7,536 bases of DNA from CAZHGD01 sp964531735 (GCA_964531735.1 CAZHGD010000242.1:1-7536); one strand, 5' to 3'. Counted from the first letter of the stretch, positions 1-6,332 are shown. Notes: generated by a model from the sequence alone, not told the origin. A program made the numbers and translations.

Positions 1-153
1 GGCTCGCCGGGCGACATCGCGGCCGTGCGCCTGGCGGTCCGCCGCGGCCGGCCCTTCGGCCCGCCCGACTGGCAGACCGAGGTCGCGCGCCAACTGGGCC
101 TCGAGTGCTCGCTGCATCCGCGCGGCCGACCGCGCAAGGGACCCGATGCTTAG
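1..153 (+). CDS. C-terminal part of REP-associated/IS200-type (Y1) transposase-like protein, cut by window edge
   Basis: An open frame enters from the left edge in frame 1 and stops at TAG (151-153), giving the last 50 residues of a protein. The fragment reads R-G-R-P-F-G-x-x-x-W, then A-R-Q-L-G-L-E-C-S-L, then P-R-G-R-P-R-K near the end. That order (a PFG/W motif, an LGLE motif and a basic GRPRK tail) is what I recall from the C-terminus of REP-associated tyrosine transposases and related Y1/IS200-like proteins. The HUH and catalytic tyrosine motifs would lie upstream and cannot be seen, so completeness cannot be judged. The stop is only 15 bases before the next start codon, so the two genes may share a transcript. 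Family assignment rests on remembered motif order alone. Confidence 0.68.
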   Translation, partial: GSPGDIAAVRLAVRRGRPFGPPDWQTEVARQLGLECSLHPRGRPRKGPDA

Positions 154-168
154 CCGGAGAACGCCATC

Positions 169-1212
169 ATGAAGCGTTGCGCGCTGCTCTGCGGCCTCGT
201 ACTGCTGCCGCTGCTCGCCGCCTGCGGCCGGCGCGTGCCGGCGCCGACCGGCCCGGCACCGGCACCGGTGAAGCGCACCAAAGTGGTGGTCTACTCACCC
301 CATGGCCGCGAGATGCTCGAGCCGTTCGAGCAGCGCTGCGAACAGGCGCATCCCGAACTCGACCTCGAATGGCTCGACATGGGCTCGCAGGAGGTGCTCG
401 ACCGGCTGCGCGCCGAGAAAGCCAACCCCTACGCCGACGTCTGGTGGGGCGCGCCGCAGGACATGTTCACCAAAGCGGCCAACGAAGGGTTGCTGGCGGA
501 GTATCGGCCCACCTGGCGCGACCAGTTGCCCGCCGCGCGGCGCGACCCCGCCGACCGCTGGTGCGGGCAGTACCTGACTCCGGCGGTCATCGTCTACAAC
601 ACCGAAGCCCTGAGCGCCGAACAGGCCCCGCAGGACTGGGACGACCTGTTGCAGCCCGAGTGGCACCACCAGATCCTCATCCGCAGCCCGCTGGAGAGCG
701 GCACCATGCGGACGTTCTTCGCCGCGATGATCGAGCGGCAACCGAACGAGGAGAAGGGCTTCGAGTGGCTGCGCAAGCTGCACGCCAACACCAAGGACTA
801 CCCGGCCAACCCGGCCTTGCTGCACCGGCAGATCAGCGCTCAGGAAGGCGTGGTCACGGTCTGGGCGCTGCGTGACGTGGAGATCCAGAAGCGCGTCAAC
901 CACTATCCGCTCGGCTACGTGGTGCCGAAGTCCGGCTGCCCGATCGTCCTGGACGCCATTGCGCTGGTGGCCGGCGGCAAGCACGCCGAGGCGGCCAAGG
1001 TGTTCTACGAGTGGGTGACCGCGCCTGAGCAGCTCTACTGGGCCGCCGAGCAGTTCGACTGCCTGCCGGCACGACCGGATCTGGACGAGGCCAGGCTGCC
1101 GGAGCGCATGCCGCGCAAGCTGCCCGAGCTGAAGCTCGACTGGGACCGCATCCAGGCCAAGGGCGGCGCCTGGATGGACCAGTGGAAGCGGACCGTGCGC
1201 ACGGAGCAGTGA
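169..1212 (+). CDS. Extracellular solute-binding lipoprotein of an ABC importer (Fbp/Afu-like family 1)
   Basis: This is a 347-residue periplasmic binding protein, a normal length for the family. The start at 169 is supported by GGAGA (156-160) eight bases upstream. The N-terminus has K2-R3, a hydrophobic stretch and a lipobox ending L-L-A-A-C19, followed by a proline/alanine linker (about 22-35), so it is probably a lipid-anchored protein. The fold begins at K-V-V-V-Y-S-P-H (38-45). It then shows A-D-V-W-W-G-A-P (89-96), I-V-Y-N-T (141-145), D-W-D-D-L (157-161) and S-P-L-E-S-G-T (173-179), all typical of Fbp/Afu-like binding proteins. The adjacent tyrosine pair that binds Fe(III) in classical FbpA proteins is not visible in the C-terminal half, where G-Y-V-V-P-K-S-G (249-256) reads instead. 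An organic anion such as a phosphate ester is therefore at least as likely as iron. It overlaps the permease gene by one base. The substrate is unknown. Confidence 0.88.
   Translation: MKRCALLCGLVLLPLLAACGRRVPAPTGPAPAPVKRTKVVVYSPHGREMLEPFEQRCEQAHPELDLEWLDMGSQEVLDRLRAEKANPYADVWWGAPQDMFTKAANEGLLAEYRPTWRDQLPAARRDPADRWCGQYLTPAVIVYNTEALSAEQAPQDWDDLLQPEWHHQILIRSPLESGTMRTFFAAMIERQPNEEKGFEWLRKLHANTKDYPANPALLHRQISAQEGVVTVWALRDVEIQKRVNHYPLGYVVPKSGCPIVLDAIALVAGGKHAEAAKVFYEWVTAPEQLYWAAEQFDCLPARPDLDEARLPERMPRKLPELKLDWDRIQAKGGAWMDQWKRTVRTEQ
1203..1206 (+). promoter_or_regulatory. Ribosome binding site that fixes the permease start
   Basis: GGAG lies five bases before the ATG at 1212 and inside the last codons of the binding-protein gene. 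An in-frame ATG at 1182 would add ten hydrophilic residues from the overlapping gene and would spoil the expected membrane N-terminus, so 1212 is preferred. The TGATG overlap suggests translational coupling. Confidence 0.7.
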
Positions 1213-2912
1213 TGCCGTCTCGTCTGCGCTCACCGGCTGTGCTCGTGCTGCTGCCGCTGGTCGGCGGCGTGCTGCTGTGGCTGGTGGTCGCGCCCAACCT
1301 GCGCCTGCTCGCCGGCAGCCTGCACGACGGCGGCGGCTGGTCGTTGGCCGGCTACCGTACCTTCTTTGCCGGACCACCGGGGCTGGCCACCGCGCGTAAC
1401 CTGGAGCTCACCGCGCTGTGGAACTCGCTGCTGGTCGCCGTCGGCAGCGTCGTGCTGGCGGCGCTGATCGGCGTGCCGCTGGCGCTGCTGTTCGAAAGTT
1501 GCGAGTTCCCCGGCCGCCGCTTCTTCGCCGCCCTGGCCATGGTGCCGGTGCTGCTGCCGCCGTTGGTCGGCGTGGTGGCGTTCTACTTCCTCTACGGCGA
1601 AAGCGGCCTGGTCACCCGCGTCGTGCAGCAACTGCTGCACCTGGGCCACCGGCCCTGGCGCCTCAAGGGCCTCGGCGCGGTGCTGCTGGTCCACGCCTAC
1701 AGCTTCTACGTCTACTTCTACGCCTTCGTCGCCGCCGGTCTGGCCCGACTCGACGCCGACCAACTCGAGGCGGCCGACACCCTCGGCGCCGGCCCGCTGC
1801 GCCGCTTCTTCACCGTGACGCTGCCGCTGCTGACCCCCGCGCTGGTCGGCGCCGCGCTGCTGGTCTTCATGCAGGCCATGGCCAGCTTCACCGCGCCGCT
1901 GATGTTCGATGTCAACACCTTGACCATGCAACTGCTCGACTCGCGCCGCGAGGGGCAGATGCTGATGATGAACGTGGAGACCGTGGTCCTGGCCACGAGC
2001 TGCATCGCGTTCATGGTCCTGCTGCGCTGGGCCGAGTCGCGCGGCAACTACCTGGGCGGCACCAAAGGCGCCCGGCGTGAGCGTCAAGTGGTCACCCGGG
2101 GCGCCTGGCGCCTGCTGCTGGCGGCGGTCGGCGTGCTCGCCGTGACGGTGCTGCTGCTGCCCCATGCCATGCTGCTGCTGATGAGCGTCGCCGACGACGC
2201 GCGCTGGACCACCCAGCTCCTGCCGCCGCGCTACACGCTGGCCGCCTACCGCTATCTGGCCACCACGCCCAGCGGGCGCGCCCCGTTCGGCAACAGCCTG
2301 CACATGTCGGTGGAGGCCACCGTGGCCAACCTGCTCTGGGCCGTCCCGGCGGCCTGGCTGTTGGCGCGGTTCCGCTTCCGCGGGCGCGGCGCCGTCGAGG
2401 CCGCCGCGATGCTACCGTATGCCATCCCCGGCACGGTCATCGCGCTCAGCCTCGCCGAGTGGTTCTCCGTGCCGCAGTGGTACCTCGGCCGGTTCGTCTG
2501 GATCAGCACCTGGGGCATCCTGCCGCTGGCCTACTTCGTGCGCAACCTGCCGTTGGTCCTGCGCGCGGTGTCCGCCTCGCTGGCCCAGGTCGACCCGGCG
2601 CTGGAAGAGGCCGCCAGCACGCTCGGCTCCGGGCCCGCGGGCGTGCTCGGGCGCGTGGTCCTGCCGTTGGTGGCGCCCGGCGCCATCGCCGGCGGGCTGT
2701 TGGCCATGATCGCCGCGCTGGGCGAGTTCGTGGCCTCCTGGGTGCTCTACACCCCGGCCAACCGGCCATTGGCCATCGAGATCTGGAACCAGGTGCGCAA
2801 CAGCTACTTCGGGCGCTCGGCCGCTTACGGCGTGGTGCTGGTGGTGGCCGTCAGCGCGATGCTGGTGCTGGCCCAGCGGCTCGGCCGGCGCCATGGGACG
2901 ATGCTGATGTAG
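1212..2912 (+). CDS. Fused two-domain ABC transporter permease (FbpB/ThiP-like)
   Basis: This is an inner-membrane permease of 566 residues with two binding-protein-dependent transport domains in one chain, the usual length for FbpB- and ThiP-type permeases. About twelve hydrophobic segments can be read. In the first half they fall near 8-28, 71-93, 102-128, 153-178, 205-231 and 256-275. The second half begins near 299. Each half carries an EAA loop, the docking site for the ATPase: E186-A-A-D-T-L-G-A-G in the first half and E465-E-A-A-S-T-L-G-S-G in the second. Each loop is followed by the usual L-P-L segment (T-L-P-L-L-T-P-A and V-L-P-L-V-A-P-G). Both loops are intact, so the protein should recruit an ATPase, yet no ATPase gene is in the window. 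It starts inside the binding-protein stop codon (TGATG), so the two are almost certainly partners. The general assignment is firm but the transported substrate is not known. Confidence 0.92.
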   Translation: MPSRLRSPAVLVLLPLVGGVLLWLVVAPNLRLLAGSLHDGGGWSLAGYRTFFAGPPGLATARNLELTALWNSLLVAVGSVVLAALIGVPLALLFESCEFPGRRFFAALAMVPVLLPPLVGVVAFYFLYGESGLVTRVVQQLLHLGHRPWRLKGLGAVLLVHAYSFYVYFYAFVAAGLARLDADQLEAADTLGAGPLRRFFTVTLPLLTPALVGAALLVFMQAMASFTAPLMFDVNTLTMQLLDSRREGQMLMMNVETVVLATSCIAFMVLLRWAESRGNYLGGTKGARRERQVVTRGAWRLLLAAVGVLAVTVLLLPHAMLLLMSVADDARWTTQLLPPRYTLAAYRYLATTPSGRAPFGNSLHMSVEATVANLLWAVPAAWLLARFRFRGRGAVEAAAMLPYAIPGTVIALSLAEWFSVPQWYLGRFVWISTWGILPLAYFVRNLPLVLRAVSASLAQVDPALEEAASTLGSGPAGVLGRVVLPLVAPGAIAGGLLAMIAALGEFVASWVLYTPANRPLAIEIWNQVRNSYFGRSAAYGVVLVVAVSAMLVLAQRLGRRHGTMLM

Positions 2913-2923
2913 CGGGCAACCGC

Positions 2924-2929
2924 GGGGAG
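2924..2929 (+). promoter_or_regulatory. Ribosome binding site for the PHP-like hydrolase
   Basis: GGGGAG lies six bases before the ATG at 2936. It supports this start over a far-upstream in-frame ATG at 2459, which lies inside the permease gene. A Tat signal begins directly at 2936, which agrees with this choice. Confidence 0.72.
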
Positions 2930-2935
2930 TGGACC

Positions 2936-4588
2936 ATGTCCGACGTGTCGCGACGCGCGTTTCTGGACCAGTTGGTGGCCGCGGCGGTGGTGGGGCCGTG
3001 CCTGGGCCGTGCCATCGCCGCCGAGGGCGCGCCGGCGGTCGACGACCCCTATGCCGACGTCGACTGGGCCGCGGTCGAGCACATCCACTCCATGTCGCAC
3101 CAGCACCAGGGCCAGAACACGCGGTCGCTCGACTCGTTCTACGCCATGGGTTACCGGCACCTGGCCTTCTCGAACTACTACCCGTCGGCGCCCACACCGG
3201 TGCCGGAAGCGTGGCTCGCCGCCCATCCAGAGGCGCTCGACTGTCCCAACGGCGAGCACCACAGCTTCACCGATGCGGGCATCCACTGCTGCGCCGTCGG
3301 CAGCACCACGCGCACCGGCGCCGGCTGGATGAGCGTGCGTCCGCCGAACAAGTCGCCGCTGGAGCACGTGTTCAAGGGCACCACCGTGTACCGCGCCGAC
3401 GAGCGTCCCTGGGCCGGCGTCTACCGGCTGGATGTGCGGCTGGCGGCCGTGGGCCAGGGCCCGCCGGCGGGCCAGGTGACCATCGAGGGCGGGTTGCAGA
3501 GCAAGGCCGGCGGCGAGTTGGTCGGCGACGGCAAGATGGTGGCGCTGCCATGGGACGGCCGGCGCGGCTCGGTGATGTTCCGGGCCACCGCGACCGAGGT
3601 CAAGGTGACCCTGACCTTCGATCCGGCCACCACGCGTGTCACGCAGTTCCGGCTGATGCAGGGCGCCAACCGCCCCTGGCGAGAGGCTTTCCGCGCGCTG
3701 CTCGACGGCGAGCTGGTCGACGGCCGCACCGTCGGCGGGCTCGAGTTCGCCGACGGCGGCGGGCTGACCATCAACCACCCGAGCAGCAGCCAGGTCGAGC
3801 CCTATCTGACCATGCTCGACGCGGATCCGCGCGTGCTCGGCATCGAGGTGTTCAACCACCTCGCCGGCGGCTTCGGCGTCGCCGACGGGCCCATCGTCGG
3901 GCCGCCGAACGAGCAGCAGCACTACTACCAGTTGTGGGACCAGATCTTGGGCACCGGCCGCCGCTGCCTCGGCTTCTTCGTCAAGGACCACCAGACCTGC
4001 GCCGCCGGCCGCAACGTGCTGCTGCTACCACCGGCCGCCGGTCGCTCGCGCCAGGAACGGCGGCGCGACGCGCTCCGGGCCTATCGTCGCGGCGCCTGCT
4101 ACGGCAGCATCGGCGCCATCACCACCGACGCCAACGGGGCCCTGGTGCCACCGTTCGACCACAGCAACTTCCGTTTCACGCGGCACCAGTTGGTGCGCGA
4201 TGCGGCCGGCGTGCCCGAGCGACTGCTGGTCGCCGTGGCCGGCCACGACGCGCAACGGCGCCCGCAGGTGCAGATCCGCCTCATCGCGGACGGGCGCGTG
4301 GTGCAGGTGACCGACGGCCCGACGGCCAGCTACCCCATTCCGCGCGCCGGTGCCCGGCCAACGATCGGCTATGTGCGCGCCGAAGCCTTCGCCTACCCGG
4401 CCCGCCTGCGCGGCGAGACGCTGGAGCCGGCCCGCTTCGCGAAGCTGAGCGTGGCCCAGATCTGGGGCCTGCACGAACTGAGCGTGGCCGACGACTGCTT
4501 CTACCGCGGCGGCGCCACGGCCGGCAACTCGCCGGTCAGCGTGGTCGACCTGCTGTTCGGGCAGCCGGTGCGGTTCGGCGGGCGGTGA
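2936..4588 (+). CDS. Tat-exported PHP-like metal-dependent hydrolase with beta-rich insertion
   Basis: This 550-residue protein starts with a twin-arginine signal, S5-R-R-A-F-L10. A hydrophobic stretch follows (about 13-24), with probable cleavage near A-I-A (26-28). The mature part shows PHP-superfamily features: H49-x-H51 with further histidines at 55 and 57, E107-H-H, G-I-H117-x-x-x-V-G-S, I-N-H281-P, G-I-E304-V-F-N, a W-D-x-I-L-x-x-G-R-R helix (334-343), and K-D351-H352 at the final metal-ligand position. The second PHP motif, usually ending T-D-H, reads A-F-S-N-Y-Y here, so one or more canonical ligands are changed. Residues of about 125-275 form a long beta-rich insertion. A C-terminal beta region (about 428-545) includes Y-V-R-A-E (479-483), seen in similar proteins. 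PHP proteins hydrolyse phosphoesters or related bonds using metals. Export next to a transporter suggests extracytoplasmic substrate processing. The 23-base gap implies co-transcription with the permease. The fold assignment is made by eye and the substrate is unknown. Confidence 0.72.
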   Translation: MSDVSRRAFLDQLVAAAVVGPCLGRAIAAEGAPAVDDPYADVDWAAVEHIHSMSHQHQGQNTRSLDSFYAMGYRHLAFSNYYPSAPTPVPEAWLAAHPEALDCPNGEHHSFTDAGIHCCAVGSTTRTGAGWMSVRPPNKSPLEHVFKGTTVYRADERPWAGVYRLDVRLAAVGQGPPAGQVTIEGGLQSKAGGELVGDGKMVALPWDGRRGSVMFRATATEVKVTLTFDPATTRVTQFRLMQGANRPWREAFRALLDGELVDGRTVGGLEFADGGGLTINHPSSSQVEPYLTMLDADPRVLGIEVFNHLAGGFGVADGPIVGPPNEQQHYYQLWDQILGTGRRCLGFFVKDHQTCAAGRNVLLLPPAAGRSRQERRRDALRAYRRGACYGSIGAITTDANGALVPPFDHSNFRFTRHQLVRDAAGVPERLLVAVAGHDAQRRPQVQIRLIADGRVVQVTDGPTASYPIPRAGARPTIGYVRAEAFAYPARLRGETLEPARFAKLSVAQIWGLHELSVADDCFYRGGATAGNSPVSVVDLLFGQPVRFGGR

Positions 4589-4594
4589 GGCGAA

Positions 4595-4619
4595 GCCGGC
4601 CGCAGCGTTGGCGGCCGGC
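4595..4619. terminator. Perfect GC-rich hairpin between convergent genes, probable bidirectional terminator
   Basis: Arms GCCGGCCGC (4595-4603) and GCGGCCGGC (4611-4619) pair perfectly over nine bases around a seven-base loop. The hairpin starts six bases after the hydrolase stop and ends 14 bases before the end of the opposing gene, where a shared terminator is expected. There is no T tract on either side, so it is not a canonical intrinsic terminator. In a GC-rich genome, stems without a T tract are often assumed to act in termination or 3' protection. Confidence 0.55.
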
Positions 4620-4633
4620 CGTCGCGCCCCAGG

Positions 4634-5248
4634 CTATGGCCCGGCTTGAGTCCACATCGCCGGCACCACCGAGTCGCGCGTCAGCCACTTCGAGTGCCCG
4701 TCGAAGAAGGCGTAGTTGGCGCCCTGGTTGTGACGCAGCCAGTTGGCTTCGCTGCCGGGATCCATCGGCCAGTTCGGGGCCGCTCGAGAGATGACGCAGG
4801 CGCTGTCGCAAGCGAAGATGGTCTGCGCCGGCTTGAGGATGTCGCCATCGGACCAGCCGCCGGCGCCCTGGTTCATGCCGTAGCCACCGCGGTAGCGGCC
4901 CCAGCCGCCACTGTCACAGGCCGCGGCACAGAAGCCGGCGTTGTTGAAGCTGGGGCAGACCAGGATCTGAATGTTCTTCAGATACGGCTGCAGCACAATC
5001 ATCCACCAGATGCCGTTGCCCGGCGCCGCCGTGCCCGCTCCCATGCTCACCAGCACGCCCTTCTCATCGTAGTCCTGGGCGTACATGCGCCAGGCCAGAC
5101 CAATCTGCTTGGTGTTCGAGCCGCAGCTCGACTGCCTGGCCTTCTCGCGGGCCTTGGCGAACACCGGGAAGAGGATGGCCGCCAGGATCGCGATGATGGC
5201 AATCACCACGAGCAACTCGATCAGCGTGAACCCCGTACGTCGCGTCAC
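4634..5248 (-). CDS. Type II pseudopilin-like protein with prepilin N-terminus and H-X9-DG C-terminus
   Basis: This is a 204-residue protein with a short basic leader (M-T-R-R-T-G6) and a prepilin peptidase site before F7, then T-L-I-E11, with glutamate at mature position 5. A helix of about 20 hydrophobic residues follows (L-L-V-V-I-A-I-I-A-I-L). A basic heptad-like stretch (A-K-A-R-E-K-A-R, 31-38), S-C42-G-S-N and Q-D-Y-D-E (58-62) come next. Near the end it has H173, nine residues, then D183-G184, the H-X9-DG signature of an abundant PVC/Armatimonadota family. Six cysteines (42, 98, 107, 111, 147, 151) could form disulfides after export. Such proteins are processed by prepilin peptidase and associate with type II secretion or type IV pilus-like assemblies, but the role of this family is largely unknown. 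GTG at 5248-5246 is chosen because it gives the short leader and has a good ribosome binding site. The in-frame ATG at 5452 would add 68 residues and cross the promoter. It appears monocistronic. Confidence 0.88.
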   Translation of the reverse strand: MTRRTGFTLIELLVVIAIIAILAAILFPVFAKAREKARQSSCGSNTKQIGLAWRMYAQDYDEKGVLVSMGAGTAAPGNGIWWMIVLQPYLKNIQILVCPSFNNAGFCAAACDSGGWGRYRGGYGMNQGAGGWSDGDILKPAQTIFACDSACVISRAAPNWPMDPGSEANWLRHNQGANYAFFDGHSKWLTRDSVVPAMWTQAGP

Positions 5249-5255
5249 AGTCAAA

Positions 5256-5259
5256 CTCC
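5256..5259 (-). promoter_or_regulatory. Ribosome binding site that selects the GTG start of the pseudopilin gene
   Basis: Read on the minus strand, GGAG is followed by seven bases and then GTG (5248-5246). The nearby TTG codon is only one base from the GGAG and is too close to be used. This supports a GTG start with a six-residue prepilin leader. Confidence 0.72.
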
Positions 5260-5308
5260 ATACGGCACCTGGGAGAATGTCGTAACGCCCCACGCGCCTG
5301 CGCCGCGG

Positions 5309-5337
5309 ACTGTAGCGGTTGCGGGTCCCGGCGTCAA
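5309..5337 (-). promoter_or_regulatory. Sigma70-like promoter for the pseudopilin gene
   Basis: On the minus strand, TTGACG (5337-5332) matches five of six -35 consensus bases. After exactly 17 bases, TACAGT (5314-5309) matches four of six -10 bases. Transcription would start near 5302, giving a leader of about 54 bases before the GTG. The site lies in the divergent spacer, at the correct distance and orientation. It stands out because such AT-containing elements are rare in this GC-rich sequence. Confidence 0.55.
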
Positions 5338-5438
5338 TGATCGGGCGGAGTGAGCGCCCGGCCGCGCCAAAGAGGTGCTGTTCGACCACTGGACGACTGC
5401 CCGTCAGCCACTCTTCGAGGCACTTGGGCGCGCTGCGG

Positions 5439-5443
5439 AAGGA
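5439..5443 (+). promoter_or_regulatory. Ribosome binding site for the C39-like peptidase gene
   Basis: AAGGA lies seven bases before the ATG at 5451. The hydrophobic N-terminus begins immediately at that codon. An upstream in-frame ATG at 5319 would add 44 polar residues and would overlap the divergent promoter, so it was not used. Confidence 0.65.
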
Positions 5444-5450
5444 ACCGGTC

Positions 5451-6332
5451 ATGCCAGCCGGCTACGCTCTCCTGCACCTGCTCGCCGCCGCCACCGGCGT
5501 CCTGGCGGTGCGCCGTGTCCAGGACCGCGCGGCTTGCCGCGCCGGGCTGGGGCTGGCGGCGGCGGCGCTGCTCCTGGCCGGGTTCGCCGCCGAACGCTGG
5601 CCGAATCCGCTGCTGCGCTGGTGGCCGGGCGGCACCGCCCACCTGGTCTTCCTCACCAACTGGTCGCTCGCGGCGGCAGCCGTGCTGGCCACGCTGCTGT
5701 GGCCCGCAGGCGGCGACCGCACGGCCCGGCTCCGCGCCGCGCTGCTGGCGGCGACGCTGCTGCTGCTGGCCACCTGGAGCTACGCGGGTTGGTTCCAGCC
5801 GGCACCGCCGCACCTCAGCGGCCGGCTCGACAGCGCCGGTTTCTGCCCGCAGAGCAGCGAAGCCAGTTGCACTCCGGCCGCAGCCGCGATGCTGTTGCAC
5901 CGGCACGGCATCGCCAGCGACGAGGCCACGCTCGCGCGAGACTGCCTGTGCCGCCCGCGCCAAGGCACGTCGCGGCTGGGTCTGTTCCGCGGTCTGGCAC
6001 TCCAGACGCGCCCGCACGGCCTGGCACCGCGGCTGGTGACGCCGCGGACGCCGGCGGCGCTCTGCCGGCTCGGTCAGCCCGCGCTGATCACGGTTGGGCT
6101 GTCACTGACGACGCCGCGGGCCATCGCCCGTCAGATGGAGCGCTACGGCTGGAGCGTGGGCAGTTGGCACACACTGCTGGTGACCGGCGGCGACCCGGAT
6201 GGGCGCTGGCTCGACGTGATCGACCCCGCGTACGGCCCGGAGCGCTGGCCGACCGGCGGCCTCGAGGCGCTGTGGGATGGCACGGCGGTGGTGCTCGTCG
6301 GGCGCGCCACCATCGTGCACCTGAAACCATAG
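5451..6332 (+). CDS. Membrane-anchored C39-like cysteine peptidase (four TM helices plus papain-like domain)
   Basis: This 293-residue protein has four hydrophobic segments (about 5-20, 31-47, 62-84, 95-114) followed by a C39-type cysteine peptidase domain. The catalytic set can be read: Q134 (oxyanion hole) in Q-S-S-E-A-S, the nucleophile C140 in S-C-T-P-A-A-A-A-M-L, H240 in S-W-H-T-L-L-V, and D258 in V-I-D-P-A-Y-G. A G-T-S-R-L-G-L-F-R-G-L stretch after C140 also fits the family. Arginine-rich loops after helix 1 (21-30) and helix 3 (about 85-95) suggest these face the cytoplasm, which puts the peptidase domain in the periplasm. No ABC transporter domain is fused to it, so it is not a standard bacteriocin exporter. 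It may process or degrade exported proteins. The exbB/exbD genes follow after 57 bases, possibly in the same transcript. The substrate is unknown and no double-glycine leader peptide gene was found nearby. Confidence 0.78.
   Translation: MPAGYALLHLLAAATGVLAVRRVQDRAACRAGLGLAAAALLLAGFAAERWPNPLLRWWPGGTAHLVFLTNWSLAAAAVLATLLWPAGGDRTARLRAALLAATLLLLATWSYAGWFQPAPPHLSGRLDSAGFCPQSSEASCTPAAAAMLLHRHGIASDEATLARDCLCRPRQGTSRLGLFRGLALQTRPHGLAPRLVTPRTPAALCRLGQPALITVGLSLTTPRAIARQMERYGWSVGSWHTLLVTGGDPDGRWLDVIDPAYGPERWPTGGLEALWDGTAVVLVGRATIVHLKP

Larger units (their letters stand above)
5249..5450. other. Divergent intergenic region between pseudopilin and C39 peptidase genes
   Basis: This 202-base spacer separates two divergent genes and is the longest non-coding stretch in the window. 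It holds the minus-strand promoter and ribosome binding site described separately. It also holds a 6-bp inverted repeat (CGGGCG 5342-5347 with CGCCCG 5355-5360) just upstream of the -35 element. I see no convincing plus-strand -35/-10 pair for the peptidase gene, although its promoter must lie here or be provided by read-through. Confidence 0.6.

Noticed and set aside
295..1377. Long minus-strand open frame opposite the binding-protein gene
   Set aside because: The translation is rich in Arg, Ala, Gly and Pro with no family motifs, as expected antisense to a GC-rich gene. The plus-strand protein is clearly real.
2140..2182. Run of CTG repeats that might look like a microsatellite
   Set aside because: These are leucine codons in membrane helices of the permease and are interrupted by other codons. 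It is codon bias, not a repeat element.
1230..2303. Minus-strand open frame rich in Gln and His opposite the permease
   Set aside because: The Gln/His bias is the reverse complement of the permease's CTG leucine codons. It has no start context or homology signal.
169..2912. Annotation as a ferric iron transporter (fbpA/fbpB)
   Set aside because: The tyrosine pair typical of FbpA is not visible and no iron-related gene or Fur-like site was recognised, so only the general family is given.
2459..2935. N-terminal extension of the hydrolase frame into the permease gene
   Set aside because: It lies wholly inside the permease, reads as low-complexity Arg/Ala/Gly, and would bury the Tat signal.
2825..3991. 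388-residue minus-strand open frame opposite the hydrolase gene
   Set aside because: It is a low-complexity Ala/Val/Arg/His translation without recognisable domains. The plus-strand frame has a Tat signal, PHP motifs and a ribosome binding site.
5342..5360. 6-bp inverted repeat CGGGCG/CGCCCG in the divergent spacer, considered as an operator
   Set aside because: Such short GC repeats are common by chance here, and nothing else supports regulator binding.
5249..5452. 68-residue N-terminal extension of the pseudopilin
   Set aside because: Prepilin leaders in this class are short. The extension crosses the predicted promoter and lacks a ribosome binding site as good as that at the GTG.
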